Positions 39,935 to 50,492 of a stretch of 64,000 nt of DNA are shown here, one piece after another (position 1 is the stretch's first letter; every line of letters begins with the position of its first letter). The DNA lies in assembly GCA_027625915.1 (NCBI GenBank), contig JANTQA010000072.1:2976001-3040000 (forward strand). The letters are read 5' to 3'. The DNA comes from Anaeramoeba flamelloides (lineage: Eukaryota; Metamonada; Anaeramoebidae). The position numbers were made by a program, and so were the translations under genes. Under the pieces are notes generated by a model. The model searched no databases, was not told where the DNA came from, and saw only the letters and a list, made by a program, of their open reading frames with translations.

Positions 39935-40855
39935 GATTTCTACTATTAGAATTTTTTTTAGGAAAAAGAATAAAAGAATTTTTAAAAATGAATTTTGGAT
40001 TTTTTTAAAAACAAATACTTTATTATTGATATCATATCACTTTACTTTTGTATTTTTCAAATTATTGGGTTTTTGAAAGCTTTTTTTAATAAAATCAAGC
40101 GTTTTGACTAACTTGAAAATTAAAAATTTCGTAAAATTTTTTTCTCTTTATTTTTTCTCTTTTTTTTTTTGTCTTTTTGACACTTTTTGGTTTGTTTCAT
40201 TATATTTTGTTATTTTGATTATTCTTCTCATTTTTCCAAATCAACATAATTCTAAATGTATCAAATTATCAATTTAGAAGAGAAGAAGTGAAGGTTTCAA
40301 AGTTTTATTCGTTTTTAAAATAGAAATACAATTAATCGACAGATGAAAAAAGTAAAATATGGAAAAAAAGTTTGATTCAAAGTTTAATTGGAATTTAAGA
40401 AATAGAAACTTTCGGAAAATTCAAAGTAAGATCAATTAATAAAAGAATAAATAAATCAATTACTAAAGGTAAAATAGAGAGGATTCAACACAATAACAGT
40501 ATTTTTGATACTAACTTTTGGAATGGGTTTTTCTTGTGATTGATCTATTAAAAATTTGTTGAAAAATTGCAGATATTTTTTGATCGCCAAAACTATTGCA
40601 ACAATTTGAACATAATAAAGAAGATCTATCTTGTATTCATTCAGTCTGATTGAAAATAATATAACAAATTACTGTTAAAAGTTAATTTCTCTATTCCTTT
40701 ATTTGTCTGAATTTTTATTTCCAGCAAAGTGTTTGCAACTAAAATTTGTGTTTGAACTTTTTGACTTGATTGGTTTTACTTTTATTCCTGAATGGTTGAT
40801 AATTTTTCATTAAGGAACTAGTAAATCTTATGGATTTTAATCCCAAATGTTTTTC

Positions 40856-41034
40856 GTCAGTTACGATTTTAAGTCACAAACTATCAATGACATTTAAGGC
40901 ACAAAAAAATCTCAAATTAAGGCACATAATTTTGAATTTTATTTTTTACACAAATTATTTTACTTGAATTTAAATTTTTTCCTTAACTTGGGATTTTTTT
41001 TGTGCCTTAAGGAATTAGCGTCACCATAGATTTC
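40856..41034. mobile_element. Decayed hairpin MITE, relative of 44254-44450
   Basis: It contains GTCAGTTACGATTTTAAGTC, ATTTAAGGCACAAAAAAATC and TCAAATTAAGGCACA on one side, and TGGGATTTTTTTTGTGCCTTAA on the other. This is the same layout as the intact hairpin at 44254-44450, but with lost terminal complementarity. Confidence 0.6.
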
Positions 41035-41204
41035 TCTATAATCAAAGTATGTGGTAATTGGGTGTAAATGATATTAGTACACCATGGTTCAAATAGCTCT
41101 AAAAAATCTATTATAAATCTTATTACACAATAAATTATTAGATTTTTTTACTAATGATCACTATAAAAAAAGTTTCATTTTGAAAAAAAAATTTTTTAAT
41201 TCCT

Positions 41205-42312
41205 TTACCAAATCTAAAAATAGCAACTCAAAATAATAGTATTACAAAATTTGATCATTCATATTTAGAACTTCCAAAAGTAACTATTTTTATATTTTTT
41301 AATTTCAAAGATTAACTCAATAATCATGAACACAAAAGTACAAAGACTGATTAGTTTTGTTTGCTTTTGATAAAGCTACTTATAGCATCAATATATTTCC
41401 ATGATTGGAGAAATAATTTTTCAAAAAAATTGAATGGTTAATTATTTAATTTTTCAAAAAAAATGAATTTTTAGTAACTAATCTACCTTTCGCCACAAAT
41501 TTAAGAAAGATATTTTGTAACTTAGTAATCTGAATATTGATAATTCAACCTTTAAATTTATGGCGAAATGCAGATTTTATTCTAAAATTGTTGGGTTTTT
41601 TACTAATACATAGATCATTTTTAATTGATGAGATCAACAAATATTACTACTTGACTAATCGATTTTTTAGAGACATTCGAACCAAGTAACACTAAGGATG
41701 AGTTTGATACAATAACAACATACTTTGATCCTAGGCTTTTCCTTGGTAGACGCTAATCCCTTAAATTTTGTTGAAAGTTTATTTCTTAAAGGTGGAACTA
41801 ACTGTAATAAACATTCGGATTTAGTTTTAATAGTGGGTATAAAGAGTACAATTTGTTCAAAAATCCCGTGTTTGCTGATTAGTTATCTGTTTTTTAAAAA
41901 AGAAATGTTTTCTCAATCTATAATTGTCATCTTTGGCTTTTTTAGTATTGTTAAATTTTTTACACAACGCTGGATTGAAAATTTACTTTATGTTTCATTG
42001 ACAAAGTTTGAGGGGGTTCATGAGCTTTCTTCCAATTTCTTTATTTAGAACTTTTTTTTTTTTCAATGTTTTCAAAAAAAGATTTTTTTACTAATCACTA
42101 ATTTAATGATCCCAAACAATAACAAACAAAAGTTCCCCAACAGTAGCAAATAGTTACAATCAAAACAATAGCATCTCTATACTAAAAATCAAACAAAGCA
42201 ACAAATTAAAAAGAAAAGGATTGAAAATTAAAAGAAAGGGAATAATAAGCTATTGTAAAAAAAAAAAAAGATCTTTTAAAATAATTTATTTTTGTAACCT
42301 TATCAAAGTTTG
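41205..42312. other. Distal part of the island: second direct-repeat copy and unassigned frame
   Basis: 41205-41625 repeats 37690-38125 in direct orientation, and similarity continues weakly to about 41790. A 107-codon frame at 41725-42048 is less AT-rich than its surroundings, but shows no motif in either direction that I can assign. It might be an eroded transposase segment. Confidence 0.35.
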
Positions 42313-42608
42313 TTCAGGGACTAGTAAACTAAAAAAAATCTTAAAGTAAATCTATTAAAAAATTTAAAAAAATTATACTACATCTCGAAATTGAAAAAAC
42401 CAATCTAAAATTCTGTTTACAACAATATCAAACTTACTTTTAATGCTATTTTCAGAAACGAATTATTGTTTTAAAAAGTTTGATCCATTTTTCTCATTTT
42501 CAAGAAAAGTTCAAAAACCAAACTAATTCTGAATTATTTAAAAAAAAATCATTTCTTTTGAAAGAAGATTAAAATCTTATTTTTTTTTTAAGGGACTAGT
42601 CTATATTA

Positions 42609-44199
42609 CTGTTGTGAAAAAAAAGTGAGGAATGGAAAAAAAGTGAGGAATTTTTTATTTTAAAAAATGATAGTGTTTAATATTGTTTTGTTTGTCTTTC
42701 TCTTTTTTTTGATTTGTTTGATTGGTGAATGTAATAAATTTAAAAGTAATTGGGCCTCCTTCAAAGATTCCTTTTCTTTCCTCTTCCTTAGTCTCTCTTT
42801 ACGATTATTTTCTAATACCTGTAAAAAATTTTTTGATGTAACAATTTGTCCACCAAGTGATAATCTAGCTCGTTTTTTTTTTTGTTTTTTTAGGTTTAGC
42901 AATGGGTGTGTTATTTGGTAATTCCACTAGAGTCTCATAAGGGGTAATGCCACAAGTTTTAAAGGAATTTCTAATATTTTTTAATGTTAAAGATACTTGA
43001 AGGCCATCTCGTATAGTAGAGAGAAAAGATTCATAAGTTCCATCAATTAATTGACGCTTAATATAGCTTTTAAAAGCTTTAAAACATCCTACATCTAGAG
43101 GTTGAAGAAAATCTGTGGAATTTGAGGGTAAAAATAATATTTGAATTAAATTTTTTTTACAAATTTTTATTGATTCTGAGTTATAATGGGATGGGGCATT
43201 GTCAAGTATCAATAATGCTTTAGCATTTTTTCCAATTTTTTTCCTTCTTTGTCTAATGTTTGGCAATAAAATTGATGTTATAAAAAGATGAAATAAATTT
43301 TGGTTCATGTAACCACTTTCCGAAAAAACAAAGGATAGTGGAACAGTACTAAAATTATCAACAAAATTTCTCTCAACAGTTTTCCTCTTATCTAATATTA
43401 AAGTCGGAAGATAGGTTCCATCATCAGCAATTGTACAAACAGCAGTGATATGAAATCTTGATTTTGGAATTTTTCTTATTGGATTTTTAATTTTTTCTGT
43501 TGTCACAACTCTAATCTTAACAGAGTCCGTGTTATTAAAACATGCTGTCTCATCAACGTTAAAAATCATACCCCGTTGATAATTATTTTTCTCTTTTAAT
43601 CTTTTTAAATTAACAAAATAATCAACTAAATCTTCATTGGTAGGAAGTGGTTTTTCTTTTTTGTATATTTTGACTTTCAGTGATAATTAATTTATTTCTT
43701 TCTGAAAAGGCCTTAACCCAATTAGTACTAATTATTTGTTCATGTATATTATAATGATTTAAATCAGGTAATTGTTTATGGCGTATCAATTCATTAGCCT
43801 GTAAAACAATTTCTTTTTTACTCGGGGCTAAATTCTGTGAAAGTTGATTTTTTAATCCAATCAACCAATTCTTTTTCATCCTTTTCCTTCATTTTTCGAG
43901 GTCTTCCTTTGGGTTTCATTGGTTTGTTTGATTTATCTCTAATCACCCATCTATTTAAACTTCGGTCAGAGATACCCATAAACCTTGAAAATTTACGCTG
44001 AGATATTTTGAAATTCGGAACTTCATTGAGAATTTTAAAAATTTCAAGACATTTCCCCATTTTTGTTTTAACCTCTCTTACTCGCGTACATGCCTTTAAA
44101 CGATTTACAAAACTGTTTAACATAAGTAAAATAAAAAAAATGTTGTGAAAATAATTTTGCCTCACTTTTTTTCGATTCCTCACTTTTTTTTCACAACAG
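42609..44199 (-). mobile_element. pogo/Tigger-type (DDE_1) DNA transposon, nearly complete
   Basis: The terminal inverted repeats CTGTTGTGAAAAAAAAGTGA continue through GGAAT, GAAAAAAAGTGAGG and are almost perfect at both ends over about 40 bases. Within each end, GAAAAAAAGTGAGG is repeated. The 1.59-kb element carries one transposase gene on the minus strand. Flanks read TTA on both sides (42606-42608 and 44200-44202), which is either a 3-base duplication or TA plus one extra terminal base. Confidence 0.9.
42865..44183 (-). pseudogene. DDE_1 transposase with two frameshifts
   Basis: Three overlapping frames form one transposase of about 430 codons. The N-terminal part (to about 43850) has a helix-turn-helix: ISQRKFSRFMGISDRSLNRW and a basic KPKGRPRKMKEKDEKELVDW. 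The middle (43634-43879) looks like a CENPB-type DNA-binding region (LAPSKKEIVLQANEL). The C-terminal frame (42865-43569) is the catalytic domain with MIFNVDETACF (first Asp), LLILDNAPSHYN (second Asp) and STDFLQPLDVGCFKAFK (third Asp). Frame changes fall in A/T runs near 43846-43851 and near 43655-43670. It is a plain DNA transposon, recently disabled or affected by base-calling errors. Confidence 0.85.
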
Positions 44200-44253
44200 T
44201 TAAATTTTTTTAGGTAAATTTAATAGAGATTTAGAAATTTTTTTTGCCAATTA

Positions 44254-44450
44254 CAGTCAGTTTCACTTTTAAGGCACAAACTTTCAACGAAATTTAAGGC
44301 ACAAAAAAAATCTCAAATTAAAGCACAAAATTCAAATTCTAGTAAAAATAAATTGTAAAAAAAAAAATTGCAAATTTTGTGCTTTAATTTAAGATTTTTT
44401 TGTGCCTTAAATTTCGTTGAAAGTTTGTGCCTTAAAAGTGAAACTGACTG
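44254..44450. mobile_element. 197-bp hairpin MITE with TA target duplication
   Basis: Left end CAGTCAGTTTCACTTTTAAG and the exact inverse at the right continue for about 80 bases with few mismatches (GGCACAAACTTTCAACGAAA, then TTTAAGGCACAAAAAAAATC). The DNA could fold into one long stem with a small loop. TA flanks lie at 44252-44253 and 44451-44452. It is inserted in the 2.73-kb TTAA element; a decayed relative is at 40856-41034. Confidence 0.9.
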
Positions 44451-44629
44451 TACTTAGATTTCAAATCAAAGTGAAAAACTTCTTAGTATATTAATGAAAT
44501 CTTGCTAAATGACATTCATTAAATTTAGTTCTTGTTTTTATAGAAATAAAAAATTTTTGACTTTTTTTATTTATTTAAAAGTTGCTTTTTTTCAACTTTT
44601 CAGAAAAATACAAAAAATAAAAAAAAATA

Positions 44630-44736
44630 AGAGTAAGAAAGCAAAACCTTGTTATGTTTGTGGAAGACGTACAAAAAATAGTTTGAAAAATAAACCTGAA
44701 AAGGTTTTTTTGGATTTGCATGAAAACATAGTTTAA
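44630..44736 (+). pseudogene. Possible piggyBac transposase C-terminal Cys-rich remnant
   Basis: The frame reads KSKKAKPCYVCGRRTKNS. The CxxC after a basic segment, near the end of a TTAA element, resembles the start of the C-terminal zinc-binding region of piggyBac transposases (RCxxC...K.TRY). Later cysteines are not in frame and the catalytic domain is not present. The identification rests mainly on the TTAA context and is tentative. Confidence 0.35.
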
Positions 44737-46605
44737 TTCGAAAAAAATATGTAATATATGCTTTACTCTTAATAAAAGATTTTCTTTTTTTATATTGTAC
44801 CATTCTTTTTTTTTCATGAATCTACTTTTTCAGTTTACACTCTTTTGTTTTTGTTGAATTTGAAGTTTTTTTTAAGTGTTCCCAAATTACCTTCCCAAAA
44901 GTTTTTGTCAGAGTCAAAAAAAATAAAAGAAAAGTATAAGAACTATTTTTTAAAAAAGTAATTATTGATAAAACAAATTGGGTTCTTTATAGATTCAAGT
45001 TGGATGAATAGAAGTGAAGGAGAAAATATTCACCAGTTTTAAATTATTTTTTCGTTTTTAAAAATGAGAATAAATATTATTTTTGAGAAAATAATTAAAT
45101 CCAAAATTAATCAAAATATTCTCATCCGTTTAAGATCTTTTTTCAAAAAAAAATTTTTAAAAGTCACTTTTTTTGGCAGAATTGTAAAATTTTAAAAAAA
45201 CAAGAACTAAAAGTTCTAACATTGAAAAAACCAGTCTATTTTCAATTTTAAACATATTTCAAGATAAGGATACCTTTGTTAGTTATTGGACAAAAAAAAT
45301 TAATATAGACTAGTCCCTTAAAGAAATATACTAAAATGCACTTACAAAATAAAACCCCCAAGTTATATAATAAATAAAACAGTTCAAAAAATCTACTTAA
45401 TTTCTAAAAAATTACCATAATTATTACAAACTTGATAAACATATAATATATTTATTCAAAGAACAGTTCAAATTAAATTTTTTTCTTTTTATTGAACGAA
45501 AAAAAAAGAGAAAAAAAACCAAATAATCAAAATACAAATTCTCATAAAATACTTTTTTAAACCTGGAAATTTCAAGAAATAATCTAAAAATAATACTTTT
45601 TAATTTGATTATTTTTAAACAATAATTAATTACCTAATCTTATTTTTTTTTATTCAGTAAATAATTGGCAACCCAAAGATTCAATGTATTAATGAACTTT
45701 ATAATTATTTCACAATTTTTTAAAGATTATCAAACAAATAAAATGAATAAAATAAAGTATAATCTAAATAATAAATATATATATATATATATATATATAT
45801 TATCAAATAAATGATTTTAATACTCATAAGTTGATTGTTTATACTCATGAGTATTTGAAAAAAAATATTGACTAATTTTTTAATTTTCAAGAAATGTATG
45901 AAATATTCGTAAATAAAATAAATGATCAATTTTTTTAGTATCTTCAAGGATTCAAAATTTGATTTATTTTTATTGTATTTTTAAACCAAGATTAAAATTT
46001 CAATGGTTATTTGTTCATACTTATTCTCGGGGTACCACTAAAAGTGAGATTTCTTCAAAATAAAATCTTTTTGAAAATTTTTCAATTTCTAATTTGATCT
46101 AAAAACCCAAACCAAAAGGATCTATATCTTCTTACTGTTAATTTAATTGGGAAAAATGAACACTCTATTAAAAAAGAAAACCCATTTCACTAAAGTTGAA
46201 TAAAGTGGGTTTATATAACAGGTTTAATTGTGTTCCTGTGTTTGAAATAATTACTCTATTACCTTTGAAAAAAAAAAATAAATAAGATCTACTATTCCCG
46301 TAAGTAAAAAATAAAAACCAAAAACAAATTGTTTTATTGTATTTATTTTTTTTTTTTCAATGTTTTACTCGTTTTGTTTTTGTGAAAAGGGATTGAGAGA
46401 TTTAAAAAAAGAGAAAAAAAATCAAAAGAAAAGAGAGAAATAAACAAAGAACTTGTAAAAAAGAGAAAGAAGGATGTTAAAAATTGACCATTTTGAATAA
46501 ACAAAATGAATCAACCTTGATTCAAATTTTGGATTCAGTTTTCATCTGTTTGGAAACCATTTGTTATTTTTTTTAAGAAAAGAATGTTTCTATTTTTCTA
46601 CCCAT

Positions 46606-46710
46606 TTATGAGTTGATCAGTAAAGTCAGTAACTTTTTTTTCAGACAAACAAAGTTATTCTCTCTGTTTAAATTTTTAAGTGTTTCTTCATTTGGTAATA
46701 ATTCTTCCAT
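46606..46710 (-). CDS. Short conserved candidate ORF, right copy (unknown)
   Basis: Inverse of 13371-13475, with the same MEELLPNEETLKNLNREN frame and the same stop. About 350 surrounding bases are almost identical between arms, although the adjoining intergenic DNA has diverged. Whether it is an exon, an RNA or a recently converted patch is open. Confidence 0.25.
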   Translation of the reverse strand: MEELLPNEETLKNLNRENNFVCLKKKLLTLLINS

Positions 46711-47282
46711 CTTTGAAATATTCTAAAATTTAATCAATATTTTAAAGAGGTGTGATGTTATAACTGATGTTGTTGAGTAGTTTTGGAGATTCTTCTTATT
46801 GTCTCTCTTTGAAAATTTTAATATCTTTTGAATTTTATTATTTATCAAAAATAAATTTGGATTTTTTAATAGTTTTTAAAATTACACGAAAAAATAAATA
46901 TCAAAATCCAAATCAAGTTAAATAATTGACTCATTAGATTTTCTATTTAGACAAAATTAACAATGAGTATAAAAACGAATTCTTTCAGGTTTCTAAGAAT
47001 AAAAATTATTCGATGGTTTTTGAGATTGGTAACTTTGAATTATTTTTACAATAAAACCCCTTTAATTAATATTCTGAAGAACTGAGATATCTGGAATTTT
47101 TCTTTGTATAATTTTAATAGTATTTGGGATAATAATATTAAATATAAAATTTTATCAAAAATTGGATCCATTATTAAAGAATTTTCCAAAAAATCGAGAT
47201 TGGTTACTCTGAAATGAAAGATCTCTATTATGTAAATTTTTGAAAAGCAGTTTCATGAGCTTTTTAAGTGATTGAAAACCTA

Positions 47283-47756
47283 CAGTGGTGTAAATAACCC
47301 GTGTTGACAACCTTTAACCCATTATTAAAATTTAACTCATGTTTTTTTTTCATACTTGGGTATTGAAAGACCAAAAATCACTTATAGATTCTTGGTTCAG
47401 ATCTAAATTGACTTTAGAGGTTAGATTTTCCATTAACCTAAATGGCACAATTATATTAAATGCTTTTTTTCCAAAATTTCATCATATTTTCAAAATTTGT
47501 GAGATTAAATGATTTTTTTATAAAAATTCCAAAAATGAAATTTTGCTCATTTTTTTGTCAAAAAATAATATTTTAATCTTTCATTATCTACATAATTCTT
47601 TTTTAAAATTTATTTAAAGAACCTAATTTCTTGTTTATATACTGTTTCCAACCCATTGATTTGTTTCTTTTATTTCTACAGCCAGCCAATATTTTTTGCA
47701 TGAGTTAAATTTTAGTAATGGGTTAAAATAAAAAACACGGGTTAGTTACACCACTG
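47283..47756. mobile_element. 474-bp TA-flanked MITE, right arm only
   Basis: The ends CAGTGGTGTAAATAACCC and GGGTTAGTTACACCACTG are inverted repeats that continue inwards (TTTAACCCATTA, ATTTAACTCATG). TA lies at 47281-47282 and 47757-47758. The left-arm complement reads GATTGAAAAGTTACTTAAAAG where this arm reads GATTGAAAACCTA-element-TACTTAAAAG, so the left arm is the empty site. CAGTGGTG ends with a TA target suggest a Tc1/mariner-mobilised MITE. Confidence 0.88.
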
Positions 47757-49233
47757 TACTTAAAAGTTTTTAAAGTGCTAACCTCAGTTAGTTTGGAACC
47801 CAATCAACCAATAACATTCTTAATTTGATCCTTTAAATAATGAAAATGAAATTGTATTAAAGCCGTAAAATATCAAACTTTAAAATATTTTATATTGATC
47901 TAAATTTAAATCACAAATCTCCAGCATACACTTCAAAAGATTTCTTCAAAAACCACAATTATTTCCAACCCACAACAGGTTAAATAAGGAAAAACCAAAT
48001 TTAATTCAATATTTTTACAAAAACAACATTTATTTACTTTGAAAAATAATAAAACACCAAAACAAGTATTGTACATATTTTAATATAAGTTTTCAAATTG
48101 TTCAAATTATTTAATTAAAGAGTTTTATATAGTCGAGATATCAAACTTTAAAATGTTTTTATCTTCATTTTTGGATATAGTTATTCTTCAAAAGATCTCT
48201 ATTTTTGAAAACTTGAATGAAAATTATAAAATTTTTGTATTCTGGGAAAAATCTATACTCTTGTCCACTCATAAATTTCCAATCTTGAGACACATTATAT
48301 TCAGTATTTTTTTATAAAACTGTTTTGAAAACTTCTCTTGATGTTTAATTTCAAAATCTTCACTTTCTTCCTAAAATTTCATAATTCTTGTAAAGTAAAC
48401 ATTTTAATTGTGAAAATTTATCTTGATTAAAAAAATAATCTGGTTCTTGTTGTTTCAAATTTTACTATTGGTTGTTGAAGAAATATTAAAAAATTTTCTT
48501 TTAAATTTTAAAAATTTGTTACTGAGATCAAAGTCAAATTAAATTAATTAAATCCTTTAAGTCAGTTAAATTCTTATTACGTTTTAGAGTATTACAATAA
48601 AGGTACTTTTGTAATTTATTGAATTATTTGGTTTTATTATTTCAGAAAGCTGAAATTCATTTTTTACTGGTTTTAATTTTGCTAAATTAACCTCTGAAAA
48701 CAATTTGGTTTTGAAAAATCAAAAAGTTTTAATTAAAAGAAATTTAAGAAATTGGGACTATAAACAAAAAAATAGTTCAAAAGAAATTTACAACAAAAAA
48801 CTTTTCGTTGGTTTTGTAATGGAATTACTCTTTCAATATTTATACAAAATTCGAATAATAAAAGCAAAATATTTTTAGAAATATTTGATTAAAAGAATAA
48901 ATGAATTACACAATTATTTCAAGCTTTTTATTAATTATTTTTCAAAAATCTTGATCTAATTGATAATTAAGTTGAAGATTTCTAGTGTTGAGTAAAAATA
49001 ACTAAAGGTTTTGTCATCAGTTTGAGAGTTACTAGAATAAAGAATAATTAGATATTGAACAAATTATTTCCTTAATATATTTTACTCTTAACTGATACAT
49101 TTAACCGAACAACAAACAGAATTTGGTTGATCTGATCAATGAATAATCAATTATTTCCTGAGAATAAATAAAAAAATTCTCGAATCATGACATCGGCAAT
49201 CATGAAGTGGAATAAGAAAGTAAAAAAGAAAAG

Positions 49234-49437
49234 ATGAATGAAATATACTTAAAAAAAAAATACGAAGTATGTATTTTTTGTGTTGGAAAATTTTTTTCTC
49301 TTTTAAAAAAAAATAGTCTATCAAAAATTCATTTTTTTAACTTTAAACTGTTTCTAAACAGACAAAGTATTTCAACGATTAACTTTATCTTTTTAATTAA
49401 TTATTTTTTTAATTGGAACTATCCAACTGAACTTTAA
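49234..49437 (+). promoter_or_regulatory. Conserved upstream block of the right PB1-UBA gene (67-codon frame)
   Basis: Identical in translation to 9754-9957 in the other arm, and directly upstream of the PB1-UBA start. The preserved sequence suggests promoter or 5' leader constraint, or recent gene conversion. The frame itself has no recognisable motif and is out of phase with the gene. Confidence 0.35.
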
Positions 49438-49439
49438 TA

Positions 49440-50492
49440 ATGGCACAACTTATGAACGTCGAAAAAAAAAACAACAACAGCAATACAACAAGTATCTCAG
49501 TCAAAGTCTATTTTGATCAACAATTCAGAAGATTTTCTGTTTCTGATGAAACTACATACAAGGAATTGTGTGAAATGTTGCAACAAATCTGTAATATTGA
49601 TGTTACAGAAAATAAATTTACACTTAGATACAAAGACGAAGAAGAAGAGTATGTTCTTTTTTCTTCTGATCTTGAACTGAACGAAGCCCTTTCATTTGCC
49701 AAACAAAACACTCCGCATATTTTACGATTATTCTTGACAAAAGTGAACGAACAAGTTGAAATTGAAGACAAAGAAGACAATGAAGAACAAGTTGAAAATG
49801 AAGAACAAGTTGAAAATGAAGAAGAAGATGATGAAGAAGAAAATTTTCAACAATGGTATGGTAGGAATTCTCCAATGGAGGGAAGATTTGGGAATGAATT
49901 TGGAAGAGGAATGGGAATGGGAAGAGGAATGGGAAGAGGAATGGGAAGAGGAATGGGAATGGGAATGGGAAGAGGAATGGGAAGAGGAATGGGAAGAGGA
50001 ATGGGAAGAGGAATGGGAAGAGGAATGGGAATGGGAATGGGAATGGGAATGGGAATGGGAATGGGAAGAGGAATGGGAATGGGAAGAAGAATGGGAAGAG
50101 GAAGAGGAAGAGGAAGAGGAATGGGAAGAGGAATGAGAGGAATGGGATGTTCAATGGGTTATGGAATGAGAGGAATGAAAGGAATGGAAATGGGAATGGG
50201 TGGAAGATTTTTTCGACAACCCTACAGTGAAGAAGAAATTAACCAATTCAAGAAACAACAAAATTTACAAAAACAGCAATGGAGACAAGAAGAAAATGAA
50301 TTCAAAAATGAATTAAAAGAAAAAAACAGTCAAACAAACCAAAACAAAGAAAATGATTATGAAGAAGAATTAGATACACTTTCAAATTTAGGATTTGATG
50401 ATTTTGAATACAATATCCAATTATTAAATTCTTTTAATGGTGATCTTGAACAAACACTTAATTTTCTTTTACAGGAACAAAATCAAAACTAA
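49440..50492 (+). CDS. PB1-Gly/Met-rich-UBA protein, intact copy
   Basis: 350 residues. A PB1 domain occupies about residues 19-101, with a conserved Lys on the first strand (SVKVYFDQQFRRFSV) and an acidic OPCA-type motif, RYKDEEEEYVLFSSDLELNE. Then follow an acidic Glu-rich stretch (104-135), a Gly-Arg-Met low-complexity region (about 155-255) encoded by a GGAATGGGAAGA-type minisatellite, a Gln/Lys-rich helix and a UBA-like C-terminus with LSNLGFDDFEYNIQLLNSFN and LEQTLNFLL (about 307-346). PB1 plus UBA is the layout of p62/SQSTM1-type selective-autophagy receptors and of NBR1, but no ZZ zinc finger and no clear LC3-interacting motif is visible. A ubiquitin-binding, self-assembling scaffold is the inferred role. 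The start is the first ATG, right after the conserved leader. Confidence 0.8.
   Translation: MAQLMNVEKKNNNSNTTSISVKVYFDQQFRRFSVSDETTYKELCEMLQQICNIDVTENKFTLRYKDEEEEYVLFSSDLELNEALSFAKQNTPHILRLFLTKVNEQVEIEDKEDNEEQVENEEQVENEEEDDEEENFQQWYGRNSPMEGRFGNEFGRGMGMGRGMGRGMGRGMGMGMGRGMGRGMGRGMGRGMGRGMGMGMGMGMGMGMGRGMGMGRRMGRGRGRGRGMGRGMRGMGCSMGYGMRGMKGMEMGMGGRFFRQPYSEEEINQFKKQQNLQKQQWRQEENEFKNELKEKNSQTNQNKENDYEEELDTLSNLGFDDFEYNIQLLNSFNGDLEQTLNFLLQEQNQN

Larger units (their letters stand above)
37461..42312. mobile_element. 4.85-kb right-arm island inserted exactly between two TTAA units
   Basis: In the left arm, units A and B abut and share one TTAA. Here the same two units are separated by this block, bounded by TTAA (37457-37460) and a TTCA that replaces the second TTAA (42313-42316). 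Inside are a direct repeat of about 430 bases (37690-38125 and 41205-41625, sharing CCAAATCTAAAAATAG and ATTGTTGGGTTTTTT), internal TTAA-GGGACTAGTC (38128) and TTAA-GGAACTAG (40810) ends, a decayed hairpin MITE and one host-like gene (39560-39934). It is a composite of several TTAA-type elements that either inserted here or was precisely lost from the left arm. Confidence 0.65.
42592..45317 (+). mobile_element. 2.73-kb piggyBac-like TTAA element with nested insertions
   Basis: The terminal inverted repeats GGGACTAGTCTATATTA (42592-42608) and TAATATAGACTAGTCCC (45301-45317) are flanked on both sides by TTAA. This is the piggyBac-type target. The element holds a DDE_1 transposon inserted at the inner edge of its left terminal repeat, a hairpin MITE, and a Cys-containing remnant at 44630-44736. 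Most of the transposase gene is missing, so the copy is dead. The left arm has no counterpart. Confidence 0.75.
42317..46299 (-). mobile_element. TTAA element, right-arm copy of unit A, split by a 2.73-kb insertion
   Basis: The two pieces 42317-42587 and 45322-46299 together match the inverse of 13780-15000. It starts GGGACTAGTAAACT and ends ACTATTCCC. The split lies exactly at a TTAA duplicated on both sides of the inserted element (42588-42591 and 45318-45321). Confidence 0.75.
46300..49233. other. Right-arm intergenic DNA between the TTAA unit and the PB1-UBA gene
   Basis: Collinear with left-arm 9958-13775 minus the left-arm MITEs and retroposon. It contains the short conserved ORF (46606-46710) and the 474-bp MITE (47283-47756), listed separately. 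The empty sites for the left-arm insertions lie here. Nothing else was recognised. Confidence 0.5.

Noticed and set aside
41725-42048. 107-codon frame in the right-arm island
   Set aside because: Less AT-rich than its surroundings, but neither strand gives a motif I can assign; left as unassigned.
42660-42921. Plus-strand frame over the end of the DDE_1 transposase
   Set aside because: It is antisense to the C-terminal transposase tail.
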